Part shown: piece after piece, positions 45,201 through 52,573 of the stretch
Layout of the letters: every line of letters begins with the position of its first letter
Numbering within the stretch: position 1 is the first letter of the stretch
Source: Parachlamydiales bacterium
GTDB lineage: Bacteria; Chlamydiota; Chlamydiia; Chlamydiales; JABDDJ01
Direction of reading: 5' to 3'
Length of the DNA: 64,000 nucleotides
NCBI GenBank assembly: GCA_041671045.1
Contig: JBAZCF010000001.1
Coordinates: forward strand, 1 to 64,000
Program-made: the position numbers and the translations under genes
Notes under the pieces: generated by a model
Told to the model about the DNA's origin: nothing
The model's input: the letters and a program-made list of their open reading frames with translations, nothing else
The model's database searches: none

Positions 45201-45884
45201 TTAGTCAGCGCCCTTAAGGTGGATGCATCCAGTAAAGAATTGCCTAAATTGTCACTTAATCCCTTACAGATGAACCTCGTCCTTGAAGCGTACAGACAGC
45301 AAGTACCGGTTCCGATGAGCGCGAAGAAATTCGATAAAGAGACAAATGAAGAAGTCATTCAAATGCCCGAGAACTATAATGCTATTAATTTGATGATAGA
45401 ACAGATCTTTTTATGTAACGGAAGAAATTCTAAGATGCTTTCAAGTAAGGGAAGAACTTGTCAAATAATTTTTGGAAATAAAGAAGCTGAAGTGGAAAAA
45501 ATATCGCTCACGAGTTTATTCAATAATCCGCTTTTTTCTGACATAACCTTAAAAATTGACGACAAAGTAATCTATGCTCATAAAGTCGTTTTGGCAGCCT
45601 TTTCAGACTATTTTAACAGTATGTTTTCTATAGGGATGAGCGAGTCTAGTTCTAACGAAATAGAAATTCAGGAAATCACATCGGATGTTATTGAATACAT
45701 CTATACAAGTGTCCAGCCGAAATATCAAGGTACGGCAGAAGAGATATTAGACCAACAGACCTATTTTCAAGACTGTTTTGATCAACTTAACCCGATGGCT
45801 CCTTTGGTGGGTCAAAAAGATCCTTTTATTGAACTTGAAGATGTAAAAGATCTAGTGCCCCATCAGCCCTCCATCTGTCAATAA
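42243..45884 (+). CDS. Large BTB/POZ-domain protein, candidate T3SS effector
   Basis: The ATG at 42243 has AGGAATGA just upstream; the frame is open further back to a TTG at 42177, without a ribosome-binding site. The 1213-residue protein is mostly helical, with no motif recognised until the C-terminus. There a BTB/POZ domain (about 1095-1165) shows FSDITLKIDD, YAHKVVLAAFSDYFNSMF and IGMSESSSNEIEIQEIT. A degenerate BTB-like segment lies about 943-990 (HSDVIIEYAI, FAHKAFLYMIPELSPL). BTB proteins recruit cullin-3 ubiquitin ligases in eukaryotes and are expanded in amoeba-infecting chlamydiae. The gene follows pkn5 where Chlamydia has the secretin gene cdsC. Its base use is clearly AT-richer than the neighbouring T3SS genes. 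Confidence 0.82.
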   Translation: MTYFENNMSANMANSLNYYDTENKLVCKITSLFPHVSCSAWRRFVHHFSWGYISQDPEFNEGILQFVRLLQEKISSNSPSENYLIERNILDDLLFSAKNGSLPLDQKVVSVCESVFENAYNVSMKDAKYKKEIWDLHQEVYNLPSRCFLTQGIFKFLSVISCGYIAENASLDHLTHRIIEVYQPTLDLGSDTYSWHQSRDLFRRLQIFIQENGGALGDKVREITDRNTTIDLLKVLNSHHSSLAQTMQVINTYNFNPYETFYALFGDMNLNKALISIIKHTDLILSYKTFPKQFGYLILEVCSKLKVHTVDFYKIIEKLIKDKIFENQFILNFIKEISSKFLFLKTFLDTLSADEIKQLDFGDFPLNDPNNPDQVSNRIRAGHRFPFYLKSEDETLLFSTFQKMGDKDGFPWIMDFSFFFAKLEERLNREECNESDLKKIADLLEKHFSIFSLPGEFSKNPLLLNSLSSLGPTIFRYFLRNKNFFLACFNGPFFIGLTIEQKELVKEFIPTHCVHIAKNINTQTYNQAEALILENLDFDHKRIFFEALFARSDLGLNFKPHIIQLFTKIDDNNQLLKHLLNVKSKHSEHLVNTCSFYLDYYELLSPKQKEIVVELTLKDLNSLLFGLSGRYSLLDQNFSRVMTQLETSERKIDFFKIVVGGPAPRCFSEEQSSVVIKMIGHLFLENAPQAQTVVSDFLQKELSLFDVSTYYAFFIMGYKNLPDPCQKIVDSHFPVFMKRLFEIEPSQLAVGAERILDNIHDTGSLGDFYYNVVNFTSNPGFHQDLLKILATRPEKLLVVLTNMTASLKTQLASLMEIPEASEYPQLQQVWSLYQEFIAGKSYDTLTTWHRILESISKKPKSIYKLFLENLSDDYHLSFLHVVFAIQDDWISREIEKRKIPLGDTQLLFQLFNLNILDSRRQENLAKIIFPDRILPQVNLHKYFNNKEHSDVIIEYAIENPKNPEKKLICQIFAHKAFLYMIPELSPLVSALKVDASSKELPKLSLNPLQMNLVLEAYRQQVPVPMSAKKFDKETNEEVIQMPENYNAINLMIEQIFLCNGRNSKMLSSKGRTCQIIFGNKEAEVEKISLTSLFNNPLFSDITLKIDDKVIYAHKVVLAAFSDYFNSMFSIGMSESSSNEIEIQEITSDVIEYIYTSVQPKYQGTAEEILDQQTYFQDCFDQLNPMAPLVGQKDPFIELEDVKDLVPHQPSICQ

Positions 45885-45929
45885 ATAAGCTGTCTTAATG
45901 ACCTAATAGGGATCACCGTTAACTAGAAA

Positions 45930-46320
45930 ATGAAACTAAACCCTTTGGTCAGCGCCCTTAAAGTGGATGCATCCAGTAAAGAATTGCCTATATTATCACT
46001 TGATCCAGGCCAGATGAATCTGGTGTGTGAGGCCTACCGACAGCAAGTACCGGTACCGATGGACGCGAAGAAATTTGAACGAGTCTTGTTCTAATGAAAT
46101 AGAAATCAGGGAAATCACACCGGATGTTATTGAATACATCTATACAAATGTCCTGCCGGATTATCAAGGAACGGAAGAAGAAGTATGGGATCAACAGACC
46201 TATTTTCAAGACTGTCTTGACCAACTTAAGCCGATGGCTCCTCTGGCACTTCAGAAAGATCCTCTTCACGTAGAAGAGGAGATTATTCCGGTGGAAGAAA
46301 TACAAGAGGTTCTAGCTTAA
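45930..46320 (+). pseudogene. Decayed partial duplicate of the BTB gene 3' end
   Basis: From 45940 on, the sequence repeats the parent at 45197-45334 (LVSALKVDASSKELP, YRQQVPVPM), then jumps to the equivalent of parent position about 45647 (SNEIEI, VIEYIYTNV) and runs to a stop. An internal deletion of about 310 bases removed the core of the BTB domain and shifted the frame: the first part stops at 46092-46094, while the second part is open in another frame (46027-46320). The distal part has diverged and gained an acidic tail (VEEEIIPVEEIQEVLA). The 46027 frame alone is therefore not treated as a gene. Confidence 0.78.
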
Positions 46321-46345
46321 AACTTTGGGCGATAGTCCTGTTTTC

Positions 46346-47431
46346 TTAAGCTTCGCAAAGTTTGATAGAACGATTGATTCTGTAAAATTCAGTGCTAAAG
46401 GCAAGATTTTCCCTACCAATAATGTCTTTTACATAACCTAAGACCCTATCGTCAGAAAATTTCAGCTGACCTTTTTCCCATAGACTATTTTTTTCATTAA
46501 GCCAAATTTGAGCAATGGGTCGTGTAAAAACCAGTAGAGTAGGGACTGCGTTTTCTACGTCTGTTTGGATAATGCGCATCGCTAAAAATGTAACGCCTTC
46601 AGTTGTTGTACCACGGACAACCGGAGTATTCATGTGGGCGTCCAGCTCCTCAATAGAAGGAAGGCTATCGATGACTGGAATTTTTAAGAAAGCGATAGGA
46701 CCACCTTTCATAAGCCTTGCTATGTAGACTAGTTCTTCATAGTTATTGTTCCTGACTTCGTCAAAAGCTACGAGTTGACCATAAGGATCATGTTCAAACT
46801 CCTGAGTTTCGGAAGAGCAAACATATTCGAACCTGCCGTTGTCAATATTTCTTTGAAATCTCCATTGTAAAGCCCCCCAGATTCTGACATTCGGGTCTTC
46901 TAAATATTTGCTCCATAAAGGAGGAGCGCGGAACATTACTTTAAAATCCTTACTAACACACTGTAATGTTGCAAGGTCACCTAAAGACAGGTAACTACCG
47001 ATGTGAATGAATATATCATCAAAGATATTTTCTTTTGAGAATATGCATGAACCATCCTCGGGAGGAGGATTGGGAGACCAGAGATGTTCTGAAAGTGGTG
47101 GAACAACAACTATTTGAGTATCAGGATTTTCTAAAGCATTAAAAACACTTTGAGGATCTACCACAGACGGTGGTCTAGTGATATTAACACCTGAGAATGA
47201 TTTGATAATTGCTCCAATAGCGCCACATATATAAGCACCTATGGTCGGCAATATTGAAATTACAATATCAAGAATACGTTCAATGCGGTTTGAAAGAGAA
47301 TCTTCAGGTTTGAAGTCTGCTAGGGTAGTGATTCTGTTTTGGTAATAACGTTGGGGTTCAATGAGAAAATCACCAAAACGATCATCTCTAGCATATAAAC
47401 TTGAAATGTAAGAAATCATAAGACTATCCAT
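46346..47431 (-). CDS. F-box domain protein, candidate T3SS effector
   Basis: The 361-residue protein has an F-box (about 135-177: FDDIFIHIGSYLSLGDLATL, CVSKDFKVMFRAPPLWSKYL), the motif by which eukaryotic proteins bind Skp1 in SCF ubiquitin ligases. Before it lies a hydrophobic segment (about 52-78, ILDIVISILPTIGAYICGAI). The C-terminal 180 residues have no recognised repeat, although F-box partners are often LRR or WD40 domains. It is convergent with the BTB pseudogene and shares an inverted repeat (AAACTTTG/CAAAGTTT, 46320-46363) that may serve as a two-way terminator. No good Shine-Dalgarno sequence precedes the ATG. Host-directed function is inferred from domain type only. Confidence 0.78.
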   Translation of the reverse strand: MDSLMISYISSLYARDDRFGDFLIEPQRYYQNRITTLADFKPEDSLSNRIERILDIVISILPTIGAYICGAIGAIIKSFSGVNITRPPSVVDPQSVFNALENPDTQIVVVPPLSEHLWSPNPPPEDGSCIFSKENIFDDIFIHIGSYLSLGDLATLQCVSKDFKVMFRAPPLWSKYLEDPNVRIWGALQWRFQRNIDNGRFEYVCSSETQEFEHDPYGQLVAFDEVRNNNYEELVYIARLMKGGPIAFLKIPVIDSLPSIEELDAHMNTPVVRGTTTEGVTFLAMRIIQTDVENAVPTLLVFTRPIAQIWLNEKNSLWEKGQLKFSDDRVLGYVKDIIGRENLAFSTEFYRINRSIKLCEA

Positions 47432-47511
47432 TAATATTAAAAAAGGATAATTATGCCCTTTTTGTATTAAGATAGTATAAAGTATTCATTATAGATTAAT
47501 TTTAAAGATTG

Positions 47512-47564
47512 CTCATCATTACTCATAAAATACTACTTCGCAGTTATTTATGAGTAATGATGAG
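47512..47564. repeat. Perfect 18-bp inverted repeat
   Basis: CTCATCATTACTCATAAA (47512-47529) is the exact reverse complement of 47547-47564, with 17 bases between. It lies in the 241-base gap between the F-box gene start and the end of the secreted-protein gene. The flanks lack a T run, so it is a poor terminator; it may be a strong RNA hairpin, a dimeric protein-binding site or the remnant of a small mobile repeat. Confidence 0.8.
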
Positions 47565-47672
47565 TTCGGGTAACCGACATTTCTACCGCGACCCGACTGT
47601 AAGGACAAGTCGTCGCACTCCTATACTAGGATAGGTTTATCCTGTCATGGCACATCTATACTTGGATTCAGC

Positions 47673-48551
47673 TTATAGAGCTTGCCAGTCTTGTTCTACT
47701 TTCAGAAGGATTTTAACGGGTACAAAAACAGAGGAGGACTCTTCAATTGTAGCGTCAAGATGTCTTGTTTGCTTTAGTGGGTTATTCATGTCCCAGCTTA
47801 CATTACTCTCTAAAGAGACGTTTCCATTACAATCATCCTTGCGACCAATAAGGTTGGATTCTGCTTTCCACACACCTTCAATACTTCCATTACGAATGGA
47901 ATTAATTTGATAGATACTTGTCTGTTGAATTTCATATTCCTTTTCATTCAGGGGCTCGTCTTCCCAGTTAAGAAGCTGGTAGGATGAAACGGGGTATGAC
48001 TTGCCTTCCACGAGTGTTTGATCGGCAAGATGGAAAAGTTGAGTGAATAAGAATTCGAAACTTGAGGGTGTAGTCCCTAATAAGCCGATCTGTGAAGGGC
48101 TGGAAAAATCTTCAGAAAGCTCCTCGAGATAGCCGGAAATTTCGGTCACCTGAAATTCGCCGTCTATTTTAAACGTGAGGGGATGGTTGAGTAGTTTATT
48201 GTAAAAGTTGGCGAGGTTAATGTTTTCCACTTCAGGCAGCTGCTTTGAATCAAAGTAGATCTTCCTAACGGATAAGCCGTCTACTTGGGATTCATCTACA
48301 TAGGCGTGTCTTAAAATAAATTCTACTTCAAGAGGATAAGAACCGTTGTTGTCTTTTAGGATTTTGACATCGAATCCGATAGTGCAATCAGAATTAGCTT
48401 TATAACTCGAAGATTGGAAGGAAATATTCAGGAGGGCTTTTTGCGATAAATTATAGGAGGCTGTGCTTCCGGCATTAAAGGGGAGTGCAGAGAGCGATGT
48501 CGTGAATACCAAAACTGAAAATAATAAATTAAGAATAATTTTATTAAACAT
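47673..48551 (-). CDS. Exported protein of unknown function
   Basis: The 292-residue protein begins with a clear Sec-type signal peptide (lysine, then LNLLFSVLVFTTSLSALPF) with probable cleavage after residues around 22-24. The mature part is beta-rich with repeated aromatic and acidic strands (YPLEVEFILRHAYVDES, IEGVWKAESNLIGRKDDCNG). The signal peptide has no lipobox cysteine. It is probably periplasmic or outer-membrane associated. No family is recognised with confidence. It is the last gene of a minus-strand run starting at 54416 but is separated from the next by 100 bases. Confidence 0.75.
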   Translation of the reverse strand: MFNKIILNLLFSVLVFTTSLSALPFNAGSTASYNLSQKALLNISFQSSSYKANSDCTIGFDVKILKDNNGSYPLEVEFILRHAYVDESQVDGLSVRKIYFDSKQLPEVENINLANFYNKLLNHPLTFKIDGEFQVTEISGYLEELSEDFSSPSQIGLLGTTPSSFEFLFTQLFHLADQTLVEGKSYPVSSYQLLNWEDEPLNEKEYEIQQTSIYQINSIRNGSIEGVWKAESNLIGRKDDCNGNVSLESNVSWDMNNPLKQTRHLDATIEESSSVFVPVKILLKVEQDWQAL

Positions 48552-48651
48552 AAGTCTCCAAAAGGGGGATTAACTTATGAAATAATAAGGATAAATTATT
48601 ATTTTGTACAGGGGCATAAAAGACCAATATTAGTCTTTTATGCCCTTTGAA

Positions 48652-50607
48652 TTACTCTAAGAAGCAGCTAGGTGCTAAATAGAGCAAGTTGCTAAACGCT
48701 TCGCCCGATTTAACAACGCGTACTAAAGAGGGATCCACGAGTTCTTCACTGACGGAGCAGCGGATCTGAAGGTTTTTCAGGTCTAAAAAGAGTCCTGTAT
48801 CAGCAGGAAGGATCACATTGGAGTTTTCAGTCGTTTGCGAGTTGGCTGTTTCTTGGCGAATTTTTTTGCTTATTTCCAAACGGATGTCGCCTTCGCGTCC
48901 ATCGAATTCACAGCTGAAAAGCATTTTTGGTTTGATCTCTTCATAAAGAGAGTAAGTACCGAAATAGCCTAAGCAGCTTTCGTTATAGTTCAATTTGCTG
49001 AAATCGTTAATTTGGGTATGTCCGAATCCGGCAAAAAGAATATCGCAATGTCCAAGGTGGTGGCTGAGTAAAGGCGACCAGGAAGTTCCGGAGATATAAC
49101 CTAGCTTGAGGGCTTTACGGCTATCAGCAGGATTAGAAGGTTGCTTAAGGTCAAAGCGGATACCTAAGGAAGAGTTATGCTGCGCATGTTGATTTTTATC
49201 ATTCTGATGCAGCGATAAAGCTTCTTTCGTTGAAGTAGGGAAGTAGTTGAGGGTTACTTCAGGTGTAATCTCAATTTTTTCTACATCGGGAGAATCCACA
49301 TAGAGTTCTAAATTATGGATTGCATTGCGTTCTTGTTTGAAGTTTGGCTGCAGGATATGAGAAAGCTCGAAATACGTTTTATGGTTCAAATAGTACTGAA
49401 TAATTTGCAGTTCTGAGCTGACTTTATTCAGTTGGTAGTTGAGATCATAAATTTCTTTCACATCGGTATAAGCATCAGGATCGGATTGTGTGACAACCAC
49501 AATATCAATGTCGGTGATATTTAAATTTGCACGATGGAACTGATCAAGAAAGTTTTTTCCTGGATTGATGACGATGCCTTTGCCATTCCACTTAATATAG
49601 AGTCCTGTAGTGGGTTTACGCATGTTATTGCTGAGTAGGAAATGGGCGAAAGAAGGCTCTTCCTGATTGACATTCAACTGGATGCCTTGAGGGCGGCTAT
49701 TCCAGCCGTTGAATACATATAGGTAGTTGTCGAGGTTCTGTTTGCGTTGGCGTGCACGTTTGACGTACTGGTTTAGGCATTGGGCTTTTTGTTTTTGGAA
49801 AGATTGAATACGGTCTTCCAAAGCTTGTTCAGCAGTATTTAATCTGTCATGGGCAATGTTATGCGTGTGTTTGTTGTGTGTGTGGAGGTCTGTGTCCTCC
49901 AAATCGGCTAGAGACATTGCAGTTTCCTGGTTATGTGTTTTAATTGAAGTGGAGGATTTTTCTTCATCATCGCCAAGAGCATAAAAACGGCGGGTGAGAG
50001 CTGCATTGGAAGGGGGAATGCCACTATTGGAAAGGGGAGAGTTCATGGGGAGTTCAAGGTCTTGTAGGATATGAGAAGTTACATTATCAGCTTGATACAG
50101 GCTGGATAAGGTGTTGATAAAGTTCTGAGAGGTTTCGTCCTCGGAAGAATCTTGCTTTAGGGAGTGCTCTGTATTGTCTACTTGATAGTGGGTGCTGAGA
50201 GGTTCTTGCGAGGTTTCTTCTTCCTTAGTGTGCTCTTGTAGAATGTCGTAGAGAAGCTGTGTTTCTTTGTCCTGAGGGATGAGAGCTTGGGCTTTCTTTA
50301 CAAAGCGCAGGGCTTGGTCAAAATGATTTCTTTGGTAAGCGATAAATGCAGAGGCTCTGTAGCAAAAGAATTGGAAGAAGGGGATTGTTTTAGCCTGAAT
50401 ATAATTTTTCAGAGAGTTTTCATAATCGCCTTGGTAGAATTCGGACTCTGCGTTAAAAAATTTTTGAAGAAGGGGGTTGTTAGCATAGTGTTCTTGATGT
50501 CTTAAGATGCTAAGTATCAAATCGTTTTTTTGTTTGTACCCTTTTTCGATTCCATTCAATATCTCATGGATTTCACTCAGATAATTCTGCATTGTTTGTT
50601 GATTCAT
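48652..50607 (-). CDS. TPR protein with degenerate metallo-beta-lactamase fold
   Basis: The ATG at 50607 has TTGAGG upstream; the frame open to 50619 starts with TTG inside that site. The 651-residue protein has TPR-like helices (about 40-130), a low-complexity Ser/Thr/His/Gln region (about 135-265), a coiled segment, and a metallo-beta-lactamase-like domain (about 310-620). There GIVINPGKNFLDQF, DIDIVVVTQSDPDAYTD and KLGYISGTSWS mirror the family order, but the metal ligands are changed: H-x-H-x-D-H became Q-S-D-P-D-A-Y and the S-D-T aspartate became Gly. The enzyme is therefore probably inactive and may bind a ligand or a partner. It precedes the exported protein and follows two MCP-like genes. 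Confidence 0.7.
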   Translation of the reverse strand: MNQQTMQNYLSEIHEILNGIEKGYKQKNDLILSILRHQEHYANNPLLQKFFNAESEFYQGDYENSLKNYIQAKTIPFFQFFCYRASAFIAYQRNHFDQALRFVKKAQALIPQDKETQLLYDILQEHTKEEETSQEPLSTHYQVDNTEHSLKQDSSEDETSQNFINTLSSLYQADNVTSHILQDLELPMNSPLSNSGIPPSNAALTRRFYALGDDEEKSSTSIKTHNQETAMSLADLEDTDLHTHNKHTHNIAHDRLNTAEQALEDRIQSFQKQKAQCLNQYVKRARQRKQNLDNYLYVFNGWNSRPQGIQLNVNQEEPSFAHFLLSNNMRKPTTGLYIKWNGKGIVINPGKNFLDQFHRANLNITDIDIVVVTQSDPDAYTDVKEIYDLNYQLNKVSSELQIIQYYLNHKTYFELSHILQPNFKQERNAIHNLELYVDSPDVEKIEITPEVTLNYFPTSTKEALSLHQNDKNQHAQHNSSLGIRFDLKQPSNPADSRKALKLGYISGTSWSPLLSHHLGHCDILFAGFGHTQINDFSKLNYNESCLGYFGTYSLYEEIKPKMLFSCEFDGREGDIRLEISKKIRQETANSQTTENSNVILPADTGLFLDLKNLQIRCSVSEELVDPSLVRVVKSGEAFSNLLYLAPSCFLE

Positions 50608-50725
50608 TGCTAACCTCAAGAATAGAACGGAGTACTACTTTTATGACATCCCATGATTTATACACAAGTGAAGTCGAACATTAGCTTTTGATCTCTAGAC
50701 TAGTTTGCCGGGGATGAAAAAAAAA

Positions 50726-52573
50726 TTATCTAGGATGGAAATGAAAGCGATCAAAAATGATCTGTAAATTGGAAGAGGCTTCCCCTAAGTACTGAATTTG
50801 GGAGTAAAGATTACGCACTGAACGGGTTGTGATTTTTGCCCCCTGGGAAAGGAGAGTGATGGTGTGGCGTATTTGTTCTGCGCTACTGCGTTGCTGCTGG
50901 ATGACAGCCTGCATCTGCGTACATGTTTCCCATTGAACCTTAGATGTTTGCATCATAGTTACAAACTGAGTCACTAGACCGGCGGCGGCGGCGCTATGTG
51001 CTTGCATCTGCTGGGAAATATGATGAATTTGAGTAACCGCAGTTGCCAAAGCGTTTAATATCGCTTTGATGCTGTCCTCCATTTCAAGTGTGACGAACGC
51101 TGTTTGCCCTGAAAGTTCGCTGATCTTGCTCGCGATAATACCAAATCCGCTCTGCCTATGCGGTGTCGCACTAGAAGTAAGTGCCGTATTGATAAAGAGG
51201 AGATTAGCTTCATCCGCGACATTGACCAAAGTTGTAATGATGTTCGAAAGACTGGCAAATTTTTCTTCTAGCCTGCTCAAAGTACTTACAATTTCCAAAG
51301 CCGCCATGCTGGTGGATTTTAGAACATCTTCCATTGTCCGTATACTGCCTTGGGCTGTAGTAGCAAAGATATGAGTGAAGGTTGCGACCTTTAAGGCGCC
51401 TTCTAATGCTTCAACAAGCTCCTGAGCATTCTGGGTGATCCCTTCAGTGTTGTCTGCAATTTGGCCAATTGTCCTATCTTGGTCGGAGACGTTTTGTTCA
51501 AAATTTTTAGCTGAAGTCGTGATAGTGTTTATCGTTTCTGTCAGTTTCCCCGAGACATCCGAAGTGGAGGTGACAGCTTTTTCTAAGAGGGCTGCCATAG
51601 AATTAAAGCCGGCACACATTTTGGCTACTTCATCTTGAGAGTCCACCTTTGCACGATGTTGTAGGCTGCCCTTTGCTAGCTGCTGCGCCGCAAAGCGGAG
51701 ATTAGCCAGTGGTGTGCGCATCACACGGGTTGAATATACAGTAATAACGATGAGGAGGCCGATGGCTACGCAAATAAAGCTGATGTTCTGACGGAATTGA
51801 AGGCGGTCTAGCTGGTCTTGCATAATATTTTTAGCGATGCATAAGAGGTGTGATTGCAGTCTAAGAGCATACAGATATTGGGTATCTCCCGTCGATTCGC
51901 TCCATTTACGGGCTAAATCCAGCATTGTACCGGGGGGCAAAGTGAAAAGATGTTCCGGTACATCTTGCAGCATGGAAGGGAGCAACGGTGTAAAGAAGTT
52001 ATCTTTTTGATTATAGATGATCTTGCTGAAAACGAAGTTGGTAAGAAAAACGGAAGGAACATCCACACCAAGGCGTTGGTTATTTGCTTTATAGATAATA
52101 CTCCCTAATTCTGCATTCAGACTAATAATCCTGTTAAGGATGGCATCGTCAGAGAGGCTTTCCACAAAGGCGGAAGTATTGATCTGCTCTATTTCACCTA
52201 ACGCAGAAGCTAGAACCAATAGCTTTTCGGGGTCGTTTTGAATAGTTTCTTCGAACGCAGGTAAATAGCGCGTTCTAATTTGATTAATGATGTCGGTGAT
52301 TTTATTATATTTTTCTGGGGAGGGGTGAGCAGTCTGTTCTTGGAATTCTAGGACGATTTTAGTCCACTGGTCAAATAGTTCTATTCCTGGAAGTTGTGTC
52401 GAAAGTGCATTTTGGAAAGGTGCTTGTGCTTTAGTCACGAAGACTACGCCTGAAACTGACAACAAGGCGGAAATGGCGATCACAATTTTTACCTTCGTTG
52501 AATAACTTAGGTTTAAAATGTGCTGCATGATTATTTGCGGCCAAGAAATAGTCGAGGCTTCTTCAGTTACCAT
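50726..52573 (-). CDS. HAMP and MCP-signalling-like membrane protein (second of pair)
   Basis: From the ATG at 52573 the protein has 615 residues. Membrane helix 1 (about 29-50, VIAISALLSVSGVVFVTKAQ) and helix 2 (about 265-285, ISFICVAIGLLIVITVYSTR) enclose an extracytoplasmic helical sensor. A HAMP domain follows (about 285-345, LAKGSLQHRAKVDSQDEVAK), then a long coiled coil whose tip region (ANLLFINTALTSSA, GFGIIASKISELSGQT) mirrors the MCP hairpin E-A-N-L-L-A-L-N-A-A-I-E-A-A. Key tip residues differ (the second Ala and the E-A-A are lost), so contact with CheA/CheW is doubtful. It overlaps the previous gene by 11 bases. No chemotaxis genes are in the window. Confidence 0.78.
   Translation of the reverse strand: MVTEEASTISWPQIIMQHILNLSYSTKVKIVIAISALLSVSGVVFVTKAQAPFQNALSTQLPGIELFDQWTKIVLEFQEQTAHPSPEKYNKITDIINQIRTRYLPAFEETIQNDPEKLLVLASALGEIEQINTSAFVESLSDDAILNRIISLNAELGSIIYKANNQRLGVDVPSVFLTNFVFSKIIYNQKDNFFTPLLPSMLQDVPEHLFTLPPGTMLDLARKWSESTGDTQYLYALRLQSHLLCIAKNIMQDQLDRLQFRQNISFICVAIGLLIVITVYSTRVMRTPLANLRFAAQQLAKGSLQHRAKVDSQDEVAKMCAGFNSMAALLEKAVTSTSDVSGKLTETINTITTSAKNFEQNVSDQDRTIGQIADNTEGITQNAQELVEALEGALKVATFTHIFATTAQGSIRTMEDVLKSTSMAALEIVSTLSRLEEKFASLSNIITTLVNVADEANLLFINTALTSSATPHRQSGFGIIASKISELSGQTAFVTLEMEDSIKAILNALATAVTQIHHISQQMQAHSAAAAGLVTQFVTMMQTSKVQWETCTQMQAVIQQQRSSAEQIRHTITLLSQGAKITTRSVRNLYSQIQYLGEASSNLQIIFDRFHFHPR

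Noticed and set aside
46027..46320. Independent 97-codon gene with BTB-like end
   Set aside because: Its first codons are a frameshifted copy of the parent and the BTB core is deleted; annotated as part of the pseudogene.
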